Positions 1 through 8,565 of a stretch of 64,000 bases of DNA are shown here, in pieces. The stretch is from contig NZ_LT984798.1 in NCBI RefSeq assembly GCF_900243745.1, forward strand, positions 2,350,501-2,414,500, written 5' to 3'. Source of the DNA: Desulfovibrio sp. G11. Lineage in GTDB: Bacteria; Desulfobacterota; Desulfovibrionia; Desulfovibrionales; Desulfovibrionaceae. The notes beneath the pieces were generated by a model. That model had not been told where the DNA came from. It made no database searches and saw nothing but the letters and a program-made list of their open reading frames with translations. The position numbers were made by a program, and so were the translations under genes. Each line of letters starts with the position of its first letter. Positions within the stretch are counted from its first letter, which is position 1.

Positions 1-166
1 GCTGCCCTTCCATACGCAGCATGGCGGACGAAAATTCCGGCGGCAGAGCCTGGAGGGTACGCGGCCCATCAGGAGCGGCCGCCGAAAAGGGGGCTTCATC
101 CGTCACAGACAGAGGGCGCGCGCGCCACACCCCCCGCAAGAAATTTCTTCTGCTCGTGCCGGTCAT
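1..166 (-). CDS. N-terminus of a twin-arginine (Tat-like) protein, partial
   Basis: An open frame starts with ATG at 166 and runs off the left edge of the window (55 codons visible). The start overlaps the stop of the GntR gene by 4 bases (ATGA), so the two are translationally coupled. The first residues read [17 protein letters not shown]: a twin-arginine motif at the extreme N-terminus, as found in exported redox proteins and in NapF-type ferredoxins. No cofactor motif lies within the visible part, so the product cannot be named. Being the second gene behind a GntR regulator, it is probably under that regulator's control. Confidence 0.5.
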   Translation of the reverse strand, partial: MTGTSRRNFLRGVWRARPLSVTDEAPFSAAAPDGPRTLQALPPEFSSAMLRMEGQ

Positions 167-807
167 GCTTCTTCTCCCATGCCCTGTAAAAGGCAGGCAG
201 CGTAAGCCGACAGGGCGGCAGATGATGCCTGCGGATCTGCGTGGCGCAGGCCATGCAGGGTGCGGGCAAGATGCTTGAATATTTCCTCAAGGCGTATGGG
301 CGGGCAGTCCTGCAAAAGCCGCGCGAGGGCGTGGGCATCCGGCAGGGTTGCCGCTCCGGCCTGGGCCAGACGGGTATTGGAAAGTCCCTGTAGCAAGGCG
401 GAAAAAAACTGCAGGTGATATTGCGCGAAAAGCCGCATGTCGTCCGCATGCAGCGCCATGCCGGCAGCAGATAGCTGGCGCTCCAGCGTGAATATGGCCG
501 AAGGGGCGAAAGATGGCTGTGCCGTCATAAGCAGGTGCGGCATCACAATGCGGAAGGCCCGCAGGCTGTCCGCCAGACTGGCATTGTCGGAGCGGCAGGG
601 CAGTGCTTTTACGAAGGTGCCGCTGCCGCGCCTGGTTTCCAGTATTCCGCGGCCCACCAGGGTGCGCAACGCCGTGCGCAGTGTGGCCCGGCTCACGCCG
701 AGCTTTTCCGCCAGCAGGCGCTCTGCGGGCAGCCGTTCAAAAAGGTTCCAGTGCCCTTTCAGCAGTGCCTGTTCCAGACGTCGTTCCGTAGTGGCAGGTG
801 TAGTCAT
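163..807 (-). CDS. GntR-family transcriptional regulator (FadR/PdhR-like)
   Basis: This 214-residue protein has a winged helix-turn-helix in residues 1-70, including [19 protein letters not shown] and the wing RRGSGTFV, which are typical of GntR regulators. The remaining ~140 residues are helical and alanine/leucine-rich, as in the FCD effector-binding domain of the FadR/PdhR subfamily. Such proteins are usually repressors released by an organic acid. The gene diverges from the gene at 1139, and the 331-base interval holds two palindromes of the exact kind bound by this subfamily. Control of itself and of the divergent gene is therefore likely. The inducer is unknown. Confidence 0.85.
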   Translation of the reverse strand: MTTPATTERRLEQALLKGHWNLFERLPAERLLAEKLGVSRATLRTALRTLVGRGILETRRGSGTFVKALPCRSDNASLADSLRAFRIVMPHLLMTAQPSFAPSAIFTLERQLSAAGMALHADDMRLFAQYHLQFFSALLQGLSNTRLAQAGAATLPDAHALARLLQDCPPIRLEEIFKHLARTLHGLRHADPQASSAALSAYAACLLQGMGEEA

Positions 808-865
808 GGCCTTCCCCTGCAGGTTTGTCTTGTTGTGTTGATTCTGTCCCTTTGGGATTTTTATG

Positions 866-887
866 ACAATATTCCGGAAAATATTGT
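866..887. promoter_or_regulatory. Inverted repeat, 8+6+8, possible operator
   Basis: ACAATATT (866-873) and AATATTGT (880-887) are perfect inverted arms around CCGGAA. The dyad sits about 60 bases upstream of the GntR start codon. It may be an operator for an unidentified regulator. It does not match the TNGTNNNACNA pattern of the GntR/FadR subfamily. Confidence 0.4.
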
Positions 888-935
888 ATATATTTCTTTT
901 ATTGCACTGTATTTATACGTTTTTTCCATATTTTC

Positions 936-946
936 TGGTCATACCA
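936..946. promoter_or_regulatory. FadR/PdhR-type operator half-strength copy
   Basis: TGGTCATACCA fits the known FadR-subfamily operator pattern TNGTNNNACNA and is the inverted form of the core at 1029-1039. Two such sites about 90 bases apart in one divergent promoter region suggest cooperative binding by the adjacent GntR protein. Confidence 0.55.
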
Positions 947-1026
947 AAGATTTGTATTCCGCTTTAAAGTACACAGTTAATCGTATATTATGCAGATTTT
1001 TGTGGCATTTTCAGAAAAAAATAAAG

Positions 1027-1041
1027 ATTGGTATGACCAAT
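1027..1041. promoter_or_regulatory. PdhR-like operator ATTGGTATGACCAAT
   Basis: ATTGGTATGACCAAT is a perfect 6+3+6 palindrome that matches the PdhR consensus ATTGGTNNNACCAAT. It lies about 100 bases upstream of the gene at 1139. Since the neighbouring regulator belongs to the same subfamily, this is the best candidate for its main operator. Confidence 0.65.
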
Positions 1042-1138
1042 TATACTGTGAAAAAAGGCTTGCCCTGCAAATATATCTATTTTACTGGCAAGCAGACCGG
1101 CAGCAACCGGTTGTGCCCAAAAGGCTGAAGGAGTTTGT

Positions 1139-2323
1139 ATGCCGCGTTTTTCGCAGTGGCGGAGCGGATTTCCCGGATTGTTGTGGAGCATTCGGCAGCG
1201 TGAGTCTCGGCTCAAGCTTTTTACGCGCTGGCAGGTGGAGGGGCTGGATGCTCCCCAGTTGCTGAAGAATGCCACGTACCGCAAGCAGGTTGTCATGCCG
1301 GAAGACTATCCTCTTCTGGTGGAATTCTGGGATATGATTCATGCCGCGCGGCCTGCTGCGGCCATTTTTCGCCTGCGGGCGGACGGGGGGCGTAAGCCGC
1401 TCATTCTGCAGGGCTGGCCCGAACCCGGGCAGGACGTGTACAGCGGCTTGCTTAAAAGCGCTTTTTTGCCCGGCGGCTACGGATCGGCATGCTATAACGC
1501 GCAGCTTGGCATGCGTGTGGGCGATGTGGATTATCCGGTGTTTACCATTGATCTGGAAGACTGCCGCCTCAAGGAAGCGAATACGGCCGCGAGCAGGCTG
1601 TTCATGCGTCAGGGGCAGGGCTGCAGCCTTTTGTCGCTGGAAGATATCGCGCCGCAGAATCTGGGGGAGCAGCTTCTCAGTGCCGCACGCCAGGCTGTAC
1701 GGGAAGATGCGTGGTCGGGAAAACTCATGCTGGGCAATGCGGAGCGCGGGCTTTTTTCAACCTACGTGCGACTGACCCCCTGGGGCGGGGCGCAGGGCCG
1801 GGTAGTGCGGGCTGCCCTGGTGCGTGTGGACGCCAAAACCATGATGCGTCCCTTTGGTACAGACAGCGATGGGGCCTTGCGCCCGGGCGACCTGCGCCCC
1901 GCCCTGGAAGAACTTTGGAACACATGCGGCCCGGAGGTGGACGGGCTTATGCTGTCGCACATTCAGTCCGGTAGCGGCAAGGTAACAGTCTACGGTGTGG
2001 GGCGCGCATTTGACAGTCTGGAATGGGGCGCCGTTCATGCCTACGAAGGAACCATCGCGCAAGACATAGAACGTTTTGATCTGAGTTCGCTGCTGGTCGA
2101 AGATACGCTGGACAGCGTAAAATCTGTAGACTGGGCGCTGTTTACGCCCCTGGGCGTACGTTCATATTATGCATGCCCTTTTTATGCGGAGCACGGCCTG
2201 CATGCCGTGCTCATCCTGGCCAGCCGTAAGGCAAAAACATTCGGTACGGATGCAGATGCGCGCTATGCCTGTGTAGCCGAATCTTTCGGCAGGCTGATGC
2301 AACGCTGGAGGCAGCGGGGGTGA
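1139..2323 (+). CDS. Sensor-like protein with PAS/GAF-type regions, function unknown
   Basis: A 394-residue soluble protein with ATG at 1139 behind a good ribosome site. Residues ~135-170 (YPVFTIDLEDCRLKEANTAA) look like a PAS core. The last third (about 255-390, ending near LILASRKAKTFG) resembles a GAF-type domain. No catalytic output domain, membrane segment or helix-turn-helix can be seen. It is transcribed away from the GntR regulator and shares its control region. I do not recognise the family; a small-molecule or redox sensing role is an inference from the fold-like pattern only. Confidence 0.55.
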   Translation: MPRFSQWRSGFPGLLWSIRQRESRLKLFTRWQVEGLDAPQLLKNATYRKQVVMPEDYPLLVEFWDMIHAARPAAAIFRLRADGGRKPLILQGWPEPGQDVYSGLLKSAFLPGGYGSACYNAQLGMRVGDVDYPVFTIDLEDCRLKEANTAASRLFMRQGQGCSLLSLEDIAPQNLGEQLLSAARQAVREDAWSGKLMLGNAERGLFSTYVRLTPWGGAQGRVVRAALVRVDAKTMMRPFGTDSDGALRPGDLRPALEELWNTCGPEVDGLMLSHIQSGSGKVTVYGVGRAFDSLEWGAVHAYEGTIAQDIERFDLSSLLVEDTLDSVKSVDWALFTPLGVRSYYACPFYAEHGLHAVLILASRKAKTFGTDADARYACVAESFGRLMQRWRQRG

Positions 2324-2443
2324 CAGCCTTGCAGGAGGATCCGGAGGCGCTGCGAAGCGCCTTGCCGACCAGCGCCGTGCTGCTTTCGACTTGCCGGACG
2401 GGGCGGTTTGTGTTCTGGCAGCGGGCAGGTAAAAAATGTATGC

Positions 2444-2480
2444 AAAAACCCCTTTGAAGCCGCGCCTCAAAGGGGTTTTT
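2444..2480. terminator. Bidirectional rho-independent terminator
   Basis: A perfect 14-bp stem, AAAAACCCCTTTGA (2444-2457) with TCAAAGGGGTTTTT (2467-2480), has A and T runs on opposite sides and so works in both directions. It ends the gene at 1139 and was originally the terminator of the leftward tRNA-Sec gene. A diverged copy lies at 51435-51465 next to the intact tRNA. Confidence 0.9.
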
Positions 2481-2517
2481 CTGGTCAACTGTATCGGAGA
2501 ACCGGCAGTATGATAGT

Positions 2518-2584
2518 TGGCGGAGACGTATAGGGGTCGAACCTACCGCAGACCGTAAAGCCTGCCACCGGTTTTGAAGACCGG
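2518..2584 (-). repeat. attL: 67-bp copy of the tRNA-Sec 3' part
   Basis: This sequence is identical over 67 bases to 51505-51571, the 3' two thirds of the tRNA-Sec gene including the encoded CCA, T arm, long variable arm and anticodon loop. It lacks the 5' part, so it is not a functional tRNA. It is the chromosomal remnant left when an element integrated into tRNA-Sec, which makes it the left attachment site. Confidence 0.93.
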
Positions 2585-3113
2585 AATTCGCATATGATAT
2601 AAAAAAAGCGTATCCAATAAGGCCATTAAAATAATGCCTTGGAGGATGCTATGCTTACTTTAGATGACGCTTGGAATTCTTATCTTTCGACACGTCAGTT
2701 GACCAGAGCTGGTTATCTGACAGATGTCAGCAGGTATCGCGTTCATCTGGGGCCATATTGGCATGGAAAAAATTTAGCGTCAATAAGGACAGTGGATGTT
2801 CAAAAATTTACTTTTGATCTTTATAAGAAAGGTATTGGGCATCAAACAGTTAAGTTGTGTCTTTCACAAATGAGAAGAATTATGAAAAGGGCAGTAATAC
2901 TTGACTTATACAGCGGGCCAATACCTTATTTTGAAATGCCAAATTTTGAGAGTGTTAGATACAGGTTTTTATCAGAAAATGAAGCAAAGCGTTTGTTTAT
3001 AGAGTTAAAAAATACATCTGAATTTTGGTATCAAATAGCATCTCTTTCTTTATACACCGGGATGCGTTCAGGTGAAATTTTCAGTTTAAGAGGAAAAAAT
3101 GTAAATTTTGGCG

Positions 3114-4187
3114 GATTCAACTTGCAAGTGCAACACCCTCAAGGTTGAATGAAAAGGCAAGGTGGTATAGCCCTTTAGCCTCTCCATCCAACCAAAGATT
3201 GAGGGGCGTATGGGCTATGCACACCTTGCCAGGGAAGAACGGTACTACATCTGCCAGGCAGTGAAAAGTGGAACGTCACTGAGGGCCATAGCCAAAGCGA
3301 TAGGCCGTAGCGTCTCAACTGTAAGCCGCGAACTTGCGCGAAATACCGGGGCGCGTGGCTACCGCTACAGGCAGGCACACAAGCGCAGTCAGAAAAGGCA
3401 GACCAGTAAAGGGAAGAAGCGCATTGGCCTTGAGGTATGGACGTATGTTGAACAGTGTCTGCACCAGGACTTCAGTCCGGAGCAAATCTCTGGAGTTCTC
3501 AAACGCAAAGGTTTTGCCCTCAGTCATGAATGGATTTACCAGTACATTCTGGCGGACAAAAGGCGAGGAGGGACGCTGCACAGCCATTTGCGCTGCCAGC
3601 GCAAATGCAAACGACGATATGGCAAACCTGACAGACGAGGTCAAATCAAGGGGCGTATCAGCATAGACATACGCCCGTCCATTGTTGCCGAGCGCTCACG
3701 CCTTGGTGATTGGGAGGCTGATACCGTTGAAGGCAGTAAAGGAGGCCCCGTTTTGGTGACACTTGCAGAGCGTAAAAGTCGTCTTTTCCTGTTTGGCAAG
3801 GCTCCCAACAAAAGCGCCAGCGAAGTAAGGCGGGTCATTGAAGGACTCTTGACACCCATTAAGGACTTTGTTCAGACTATTACCTATGATAACGGCAAGG
3901 AGTTCAGCTACCATGCCGATGTGTCAGCTACACTCGAGGCTCAGGGATTTTTTGCGCACCCCTACCATTCGTGGGAGCGTGGCTTGAACGAGAACTCCAA
4001 TGGCCTTCTACGCCAATACTTCCCCAAGGGGGTAAGCTTGGCATCGGTCACGCAAGATGAGATCATAGCGGCAATGTGCCGCTTGAACTGGCGGCCTAGA
4101 AAATGCCTTGGGTTTAAGACACCCTATGAAGTTTTTTTAGAAGACGCCAATACCCAAGGACTGGGTGTTGCACTTTGAACTTGAAAC
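3114..4187 (+). mobile_element. IS30-family insertion sequence, copy 1
   Basis: This 1074-bp element has imperfect terminal inverted repeats of about 25 bp (GATTCAACTTGC... at the left, ...ACTTGAAAC at the right, both leading into GTGCAACACCC). It is flanked by CG/CG, a 2-bp target duplication. It is the same length as copy 2 (26637-27710) and lies in the opposite orientation. Both copies use the same 8-base target, GGCGCGTT. Confidence 0.92.
3210..4178 (+). CDS. IS30-family transposase
   Basis: A 322-residue transposase. An N-terminal helix-turn-helix region (residues ~1-60, SLRAIAKAIGRSVSTVSREL) recognises the ends. The DDE integrase core follows, with the first Asp in LGDWEADTVEG, the second in TITYDNGKEF and the Glu near GLNENSNGLLRQYFP, all hallmarks of IS30. 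It fills the element apart from ~95 bases upstream. It differs from copy 2 at only two residues that I can see (DKR/DKK and CKRR/RKRR), so the two are recent sisters. Confidence 0.97.
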   Translation: MGYAHLAREERYYICQAVKSGTSLRAIAKAIGRSVSTVSRELARNTGARGYRYRQAHKRSQKRQTSKGKKRIGLEVWTYVEQCLHQDFSPEQISGVLKRKGFALSHEWIYQYILADKRRGGTLHSHLRCQRKCKRRYGKPDRRGQIKGRISIDIRPSIVAERSRLGDWEADTVEGSKGGPVLVTLAERKSRLFLFGKAPNKSASEVRRVIEGLLTPIKDFVQTITYDNGKEFSYHADVSATLEAQGFFAHPYHSWERGLNENSNGLLRQYFPKGVSLASVTQDEIIAAMCRLNWRPRKCLGFKTPYEVFLEDANTQGLGVAL

Positions 4188-4254
4188 CGCGTTTGAATCT
4201 TTTCTTCCGAGAAAAGGCAATTCTTTAGTAGCTCATCCTTGCATTCCGGATATT

Positions 4255-4404
4255 ACGGGTTCTGGACAGGGTGGCGGCATGGCGAGGGTATCCGGAAAAG
4301 CTGAGAATGGACAACGGGCCGGAACTGATCTCGATCCAGATGGCTGAGTGGGCTGAGGCGCATGGAGTGGAGCTGGAGTTCATCCAACCGGGCAAGCCTA
4401 CCCA
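4255..4404 (+). pseudogene. IS3-family transposase OrfB, fragment A
   Basis: These codons encode RVLDRVAAWRGYPEKL, then DNGPELIS and end in FIQPGKPTQ, the second-Asp region of an IS3-family OrfB integrase core. The piece stops exactly at PTQ (ACCCA at 4400-4404). The missing continuation, NSYVERFNRTYR, starts at 26189 next to another ACCCA. The fragment is in frame with the phage portal gene that follows, giving a chimeric open frame from 4271 to 5557. It also overwrites the 3' half of the integrase. Confidence 0.85.
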
Positions 4405-5557
4405 GCCCGCCAAAAGCGGCGTGGCCGTGACCTGGAAGACGGCCTTGCAGGCGACCACGGCCCTGGCCTGCGCCCGGGTCATCGCCGAAGGGCTGGCCCA
4501 GGTGCCGCTCAAAGTCTTTCGCTCACAAGGCGGCGTGCGTACTCCGGCCGACGACCACCCGCTGCACGGCCTGCTCGGGGACGCGCCCAACGACTGGCAG
4601 ACCAGCTTCGAGTTCATCGAGCAGGTGGTCATGCACCTGGTGTTCTGCGGCAACGCTTTTGTGTTCGTGAATCGCGGGCTGGGCCGCGTTGTGGAGCTGC
4701 TCCCCTACGAGCCGCAGCAGGTGACCGTAAAGCGCGACGGCTACGTGATCTCCTACGAGGTGACCACAGACGACGGCCGTCGCATTGGACTTTCCGCTTC
4801 CGAGATGTGGCACCTGCGTGGGCCGTCCTGGAACGGCTGGATGGGGCTCGAAGGCGTGCGCCTCGCCCGGGAGGCCATCGGTCTATCCCTGGCCACCGAG
4901 GAGCATGGCGCGAGGCTGTTCTCCAACGGAGCCGTGGTTGGAGGCGTCCTGTCCACGGATCAGGTCCTGAACGAGGAGCAGCGCCTGGCCCTGCGCAAGT
5001 CCTGGGAGGCCCGGCACGCCGGCGGCGGGAACGCCTTCAAGACCGCCGTGCTCTGGGGCGGCATGAAGTTCACCTCCATGACCGCGCCCAACGATCAGGC
5101 CCAGTTCCTGGAGACCCGCAAGTTTCAGGTCGAGGAAATCTGCCGGGCCTTCCGCGTGCTGCCCATCATGGTGGGCTACTCGGACAAGACCGCCACCTAC
5201 GCCAGCGCGGAGCAGATGTTTCTGGCCCACGTGGTTCACACACTCTCGCCCTGGTGCCGCCGCATCGAAACGAGCATCGCCAAGAACCTCTTCAGCGAGG
5301 AGGAGCGCCGCCAGGGGCTCTACGCCAAGTTCATGCTCAACGGCCTCCTGCGCGGCGCGGCCAAGGACCGAGCCGAGTTCTACGCCCGGATGTACGGCAT
5401 CGGGGCCATGAATCCCAATGAGGTGCGCGAGTACGAGGACATGAATCCCTACGACGGCGGCGAGCGCTACCGCGTGCCCCTCAATATGACCGATCCGGCC
5501 GAGCCGGAAGACGATGACAACGCGGAGGATACCGCCGATGCAGCGCCTCAACTGTAG
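4405..5557 (+). CDS. HK97-type phage portal protein, 5' end replaced
   Basis: From about 4415 on, the frame encodes a portal protein: SGVAVTWKTALQATTALACARVIAEG is cited here by position only (codons from ~4418), followed by PLKVFR, FCGNAFVFVNRG and the typical C-terminal stretch with MLNGLLRG. It forms the dodecameric ring through which phage DNA is packaged. The normal first ~20-40 residues are absent; the frame instead runs on from an IS3 transposase fragment. About 380 portal residues remain of a usual ~400. No terminase gene lies upstream. It overlaps the protease gene by 20 bases. Function is doubtful with the foreign N-terminus. Confidence 0.85.
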
Positions 5558-6251
5558 CCTGAAGGAACTCAAGTTCGCTTCCGGCGGAACCGACGCCGAG
5601 CAGATGACCTTTTCCGGATACGGAGCCGTGTTCGGCAACGTGGACGCTTACGGCGACGTGATCCTGCCCGGGGCGTTCACGCAAAGCCTGACCGACGCCG
5701 GAGCGGGCAAGGCCGCCTGGCCGGTCATGCTCCTGCAGCACGGCGGACTCGGACTCGGCGCGCAGGACCTGACGCCCATCGGCATCTGGACGGACATCGC
5801 CGAGGACGAAGTGGGCCTGCGCGTAACCGGCCGACTGGCCGAGACTCCGCGCGGGCGCGAGGTTCACTCCCTGATGCGCATGGAACCCCGGCCGGCCATC
5901 GACGGCTTGTCCATCGGCTACGTGGCCCGGGAATGGACGCCGGGCGGCAAGCCGGGTGAACCCCGCCGCAGGCTCAAGCGTATCGAACTCATCGAGATCA
6001 GCCCCGTGACCTTTCCGGCCAACGCCAGGGCGCGGGTGGATCAAGTGAAGGGCGTGCCGGACATCCGGTTCGCCGAGAGGGCCCTGCGTGAGGCCGGGTT
6101 CTCCAGGTCACAGGCCAAGGCCGTTCTGGCCGAAGGATTCAAGGCCCTGCCTCTGCGTGACGCCGAGGATGCCCATAACGGGGGTGCAGATGCGGTCGCC
6201 GCTCTGCTGCGGCGAAACATCGCCACCATCAAGACGTCCGCAAGGAGGTAA
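5538..6251 (+). CDS. HK97-family prohead protease
   Basis: A 237-residue serine protease of the phage head that trims the capsid scaffold and then itself. The start is ATG 5538, behind GGAGG at 5524-5528. Family marks are FSGYGAVFGNVDAYGDVILPGAF near residues 32-55, HG in LLQHGGLGLG (catalytic His region) and GLSIGY (catalytic Ser), then IELIEISPVTFPAN. It lies between portal and capsid genes, as in all HK97-like head operons. A 3-base gap separates it from the major capsid gene. Confidence 0.92.
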   Translation: MQRLNCSLKELKFASGGTDAEQMTFSGYGAVFGNVDAYGDVILPGAFTQSLTDAGAGKAAWPVMLLQHGGLGLGAQDLTPIGIWTDIAEDEVGLRVTGRLAETPRGREVHSLMRMEPRPAIDGLSIGYVAREWTPGGKPGEPRRRLKRIELIEISPVTFPANARARVDQVKGVPDIRFAERALREAGFSRSQAKAVLAEGFKALPLRDAEDAHNGGADAVAALLRRNIATIKTSARR

Positions 6252-6254
6252 TCC

Positions 6255-7460
6255 ATGGACGAGATCAAACAGCTGCTTGAAGAGCAGCACAAGGCGTTCG
6301 CGGAGTTCAAGCAGGCCAACGACGACCGGCTGTCGGCCATCGAGAAGAAAGGCTTCGCTCCTGCCGACCTGGAGGAAAAGGTCGCCAGGATCAACGAGGA
6401 CCTGACCCGGTTGGGCAAGGACCTGGCCGATGTCGCCAAGAAGGCCAACCGGCCCGGTGCTGGAGCCGACGGCCAGGACCCCATGGCCCAGGAACACAAG
6501 CAGGCCCTGGGCAAGTACCTGCGCAAGGGCGACGACCGCGAACTAGCCGGAGTCCAGCGCAAGGCCATGGCCACCTACAGCGATCCCGACGGCGGCTATT
6601 TCCTCACCGAGGACATGGCCCAGGCCATCGAGCGCACCGTGAGCGCCATGTCCGCGCTCTCCGGCATGGCCCAGACCATCGCGGGCAACGCGGCCGTGTA
6701 CAAGAAGCCCGTGCGCACCACCGGCGTATCCTACGCCTGGCGCGGCGAGGGTGAAAGTCCGTCGGCCACCTCGACACCCAAGTTCAGCCTGCTGACCTTC
6801 GAGGCCCGGGAAGTGGATGCCTTTCCCGAGGTGACCAATGAGAGCCTGGAGGACCTGGGCTTCAACGTCGAGGCTTTCCTCATGGAGGAAGTCGCCCTGG
6901 CTTTTGCCGAGGCCGAGGCCGAAGCCTTCCTGACCGGCAACGGCGTCTCCCGCCCGCGCGGATTGCTGACCTATGACGCCGTGGCCAACGATTCCTACGA
7001 CTGGGGCAAGCTCGGCACCGTGCTCTCCGGCGGCAACGGCGCGTTCGCGTCCAGCAACCCCAGCGACAAACTCATCGACCTGATCCACGCGCTCAAAGCT
7101 CAGTACCGAGCGTCCGGGGCCTTTCTCCTGAACGACCTGACGCTGGCAGCCATTCGCAAGTTCAAGGACGGCCAGGGCAACTACCTCTGGCAGCCGGGGC
7201 TGCAGGCGGGCGTCGCAGGCATGCTCCTGGGCTATCCGGTGCGCACTGACGACTACATGCCCGACGTGGCTTCCGGGAGCCTGTCCATCGCCTTCGGCGA
7301 CTTCAAGCGGGCCTACCTGATTTACCGCCGCCGGGGCATGCGCATCATCCGCGACAACATCACCAACAAGGGCTTCACCTCCTTCTGGGTGACCGAGCGC
7401 TTCGGCGGCGGCGTCCAGAACTTCGAGGCCGTGAAGCTCATGAAATTCTCCGCGAGCTAA
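6255..7460 (+). CDS. HK97-type major capsid protein
   Basis: A 401-residue capsid precursor. Residues ~1-95 are charged and coiled-coil-like (the delta/scaffold domain removed by the protease). The mature shell protein follows, with GGYFLTEDMAQAIE, PEVTNESLEDLGFN, FLTGNGVSRPRGLL and the C-terminal RGMRIIRDNITNKGFTSFWVTERFGGGV. Length and order fit HK97 gp5. The ATG at 6255 follows the AAGGAGG at 6241-6247. Confidence 0.95.
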   Translation: MDEIKQLLEEQHKAFAEFKQANDDRLSAIEKKGFAPADLEEKVARINEDLTRLGKDLADVAKKANRPGAGADGQDPMAQEHKQALGKYLRKGDDRELAGVQRKAMATYSDPDGGYFLTEDMAQAIERTVSAMSALSGMAQTIAGNAAVYKKPVRTTGVSYAWRGEGESPSATSTPKFSLLTFEAREVDAFPEVTNESLEDLGFNVEAFLMEEVALAFAEAEAEAFLTGNGVSRPRGLLTYDAVANDSYDWGKLGTVLSGGNGAFASSNPSDKLIDLIHALKAQYRASGAFLLNDLTLAAIRKFKDGQGNYLWQPGLQAGVAGMLLGYPVRTDDYMPDVASGSLSIAFGDFKRAYLIYRRRGMRIIRDNITNKGFTSFWVTERFGGGVQNFEAVKLMKFSAS

Positions 7461-7471
7461 AGGAGGCCCAC

Positions 7472-7912
7472 ATGCGCGATCTCTACAGCAACCTCAAGAC
7501 GACCCAGGTCCTGGCCCCGGCCTTGTACGACGCTGACCAGAACTCCGACCCCGTGGACCTGCAGGGCTTCGACTCCTGCATGCTGCTGGTCAACGTGGGC
7601 GCGGCCGGCGTGACGCTATCCGAAACAGACAAGATCGAGCTCGAAGTTGAGGAAGCCGATGACAAGGTGAGCGGCCCCTGGACCGACGTGGACCCGGGCG
7701 ATCTGGCAAAGTCGGTCACCGGCGCAAACGACGGCTGTTTCGCGGTCATCGACAACGCCGGCGACGACAGCGCGGTCTACGCCACGGCCTATCGCGGCCA
7801 CAAACGCTACTGCCGCGTGGTAGTGAACTTCATCGGGACCCATGGGACCGGCACGCCCATCGGCGTCACGGCGCTGCTCAGCCACGCCCAAGTGGCCCCG
7901 GTGACCGAGTAA
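7472..7912 (+). CDS. Phage head-associated protein, function unknown
   Basis: A 146-residue acidic protein with a strong ribosome site (AAAGGAGG) just after the capsid gene. It is rich in beta-strand-like segments (CMLLVNVGAAGVTLS, YCRVVVNFIGTHGTGTP). Proteins of this size and position downstream of HK97-type capsid genes in proteobacterial prophages are often decoration or head-completion proteins. I see no motif that decides, so the role is inferred from position only. Confidence 0.6.
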   Translation: MRDLYSNLKTTQVLAPALYDADQNSDPVDLQGFDSCMLLVNVGAAGVTLSETDKIELEVEEADDKVSGPWTDVDPGDLAKSVTGANDGCFAVIDNAGDDSAVYATAYRGHKRYCRVVVNFIGTHGTGTPIGVTALLSHAQVAPVTE

Positions 7913-7928
7913 CTCCGAGTAGTCCAAT

Positions 7929-7952
7929 GGGGCGGGGCTTCGGCTCCGCCCC
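7929..7952 (+). terminator. UUCG-tetraloop hairpin in the head operon
   Basis: GGGGCGGGGC (7929-7938), TTCG, GCTCCGCCCC (7943-7952) form a 10-bp stem with one G-U pair, closed by a C(UUCG)G tetraloop. ATTTAT follows rather than a full T run. It lies in the short gap between two head genes. It probably attenuates read-through after the abundant capsid mRNA or protects that mRNA's 3' end. Confidence 0.65.
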
Positions 7953-7968
7953 ATTTATAGGTGAGCCC

Positions 7969-8565
7969 ATGCACGGACGTCTACGCCTGATCACGCCTCC
8001 GGCCATGGAGCCGGTCAGCTTGGCGGAAGCCAAGCTCCACGCCAGGATCGACCACGATCTCGAGGACGGGCTGCTTGCGACATTCATCGCAGCCGCGCGC
8101 CAGCATGGGGAACAGCTGACCGGAAGGCAATTCGTGGAAGCTGCATACGAGCTCTCTCTGGACGGCTTTCCTTGCGACGATGGTCCGATCGAACTGCCCA
8201 AGCCTCCGTTGCAGGCCGTGGAGGCCGTCTCCTTTGTGGCTCCGGATGGCATAACGCAGACCATGTCCGCCACGGACTATGTCGTTGATACTTCCGGACT
8301 GCTCGGCCGCATCTATCCAGCCGATGGCGCAGCGTGGCCGGCCGCCCGCCGCCGGCGCAACGCCGTGACAATCAGTTTCCGTACCGGCTGGCCCGTCGTC
8401 ACAGGAAATCCGTCTACGCCGGACGCCATCAAAAGCTGGATGCTTTGCCGCGTCACCGGCCTCTATGAGCAGCGGGAGAGCTTCGCCGGGCGATCCGTCA
8501 GTGCGCTCCCCGGCGACTTCCTGGACGGCTTGTTGGACCCGTGGCGGGTTGCCGGGGTGGTGTAG
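7969..8565 (+). CDS. Phage head-tail connector (gp6-like)
   Basis: A 198-residue protein; I chose ATG 7969 (after AGGTGAG) over the in-frame upstream start that would read through the hairpin. It opens with LRLITPPAMEPVSLAEAKLHARID, the signature of the HK97 gp6-like connector family, where the short N-terminal helix pair docks on the portal. The sequence LLATFIAAARQHGEQLTGR follows. It joins the portal to the tail adaptor. The stop is directly followed by the next gene. Confidence 0.88.
   Translation: MHGRLRLITPPAMEPVSLAEAKLHARIDHDLEDGLLATFIAAARQHGEQLTGRQFVEAAYELSLDGFPCDDGPIELPKPPLQAVEAVSFVAPDGITQTMSATDYVVDTSGLLGRIYPADGAAWPAARRRRNAVTISFRTGWPVVTGNPSTPDAIKSWMLCRVTGLYEQRESFAGRSVSALPGDFLDGLLDPWRVAGVV

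Larger units (their letters stand above)
808..1138. promoter_or_regulatory. Divergent intergenic control region
   Basis: This AT-rich 331-base interval between the GntR gene and the divergent gene at 1139 has no convincing gene of its own; the frames crossing it are open only by chance. It holds three dyads listed separately (866-887, 936-946, 1027-1041). The gene at 1139 has a clear ribosome site (AAGGAG at about 1128-1133). Promoters must face both ways here, but I cannot place -35/-10 boxes with confidence. Confidence 0.6.
2651..4256 (+). pseudogene. int: Tyrosine recombinase (integrase) of the element, broken
   Basis: The integrase starts at ATG 2651 behind GGAGG (2641-2645), only 67 bases from attL, the classic place for an element integrase. 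It has a SAM-like core-binding domain (residues ~1-90) and the start of the catalytic domain with the first active arginine in YTGMRSGEI. At 3113 it is cut by an IS30 element with a 2-bp CG duplication. Removing the IS restores an in-frame continuation of about 22 codons (4190-4256), then the frame enters an IS3 transposase fragment. The HxxR, second His/Trp and Tyr nucleophile region is therefore missing. The gene cannot make an active recombinase. Confidence 0.85.

Noticed and set aside
2263..2488. Minus-strand open frames over the end of the sensor-like gene
   Set aside because: They cross the terminator and the tRNA remnant and have no ribosome site; they are shadows.
4271..5557. One 428-residue gene fusing transposase and portal protein
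   Set aside because: The N-terminal 45 codons are a known IS3 OrfB core whose continuation lies at 26189; the fusion is a by-product of the block's insertion and has no ribosome site of its own.
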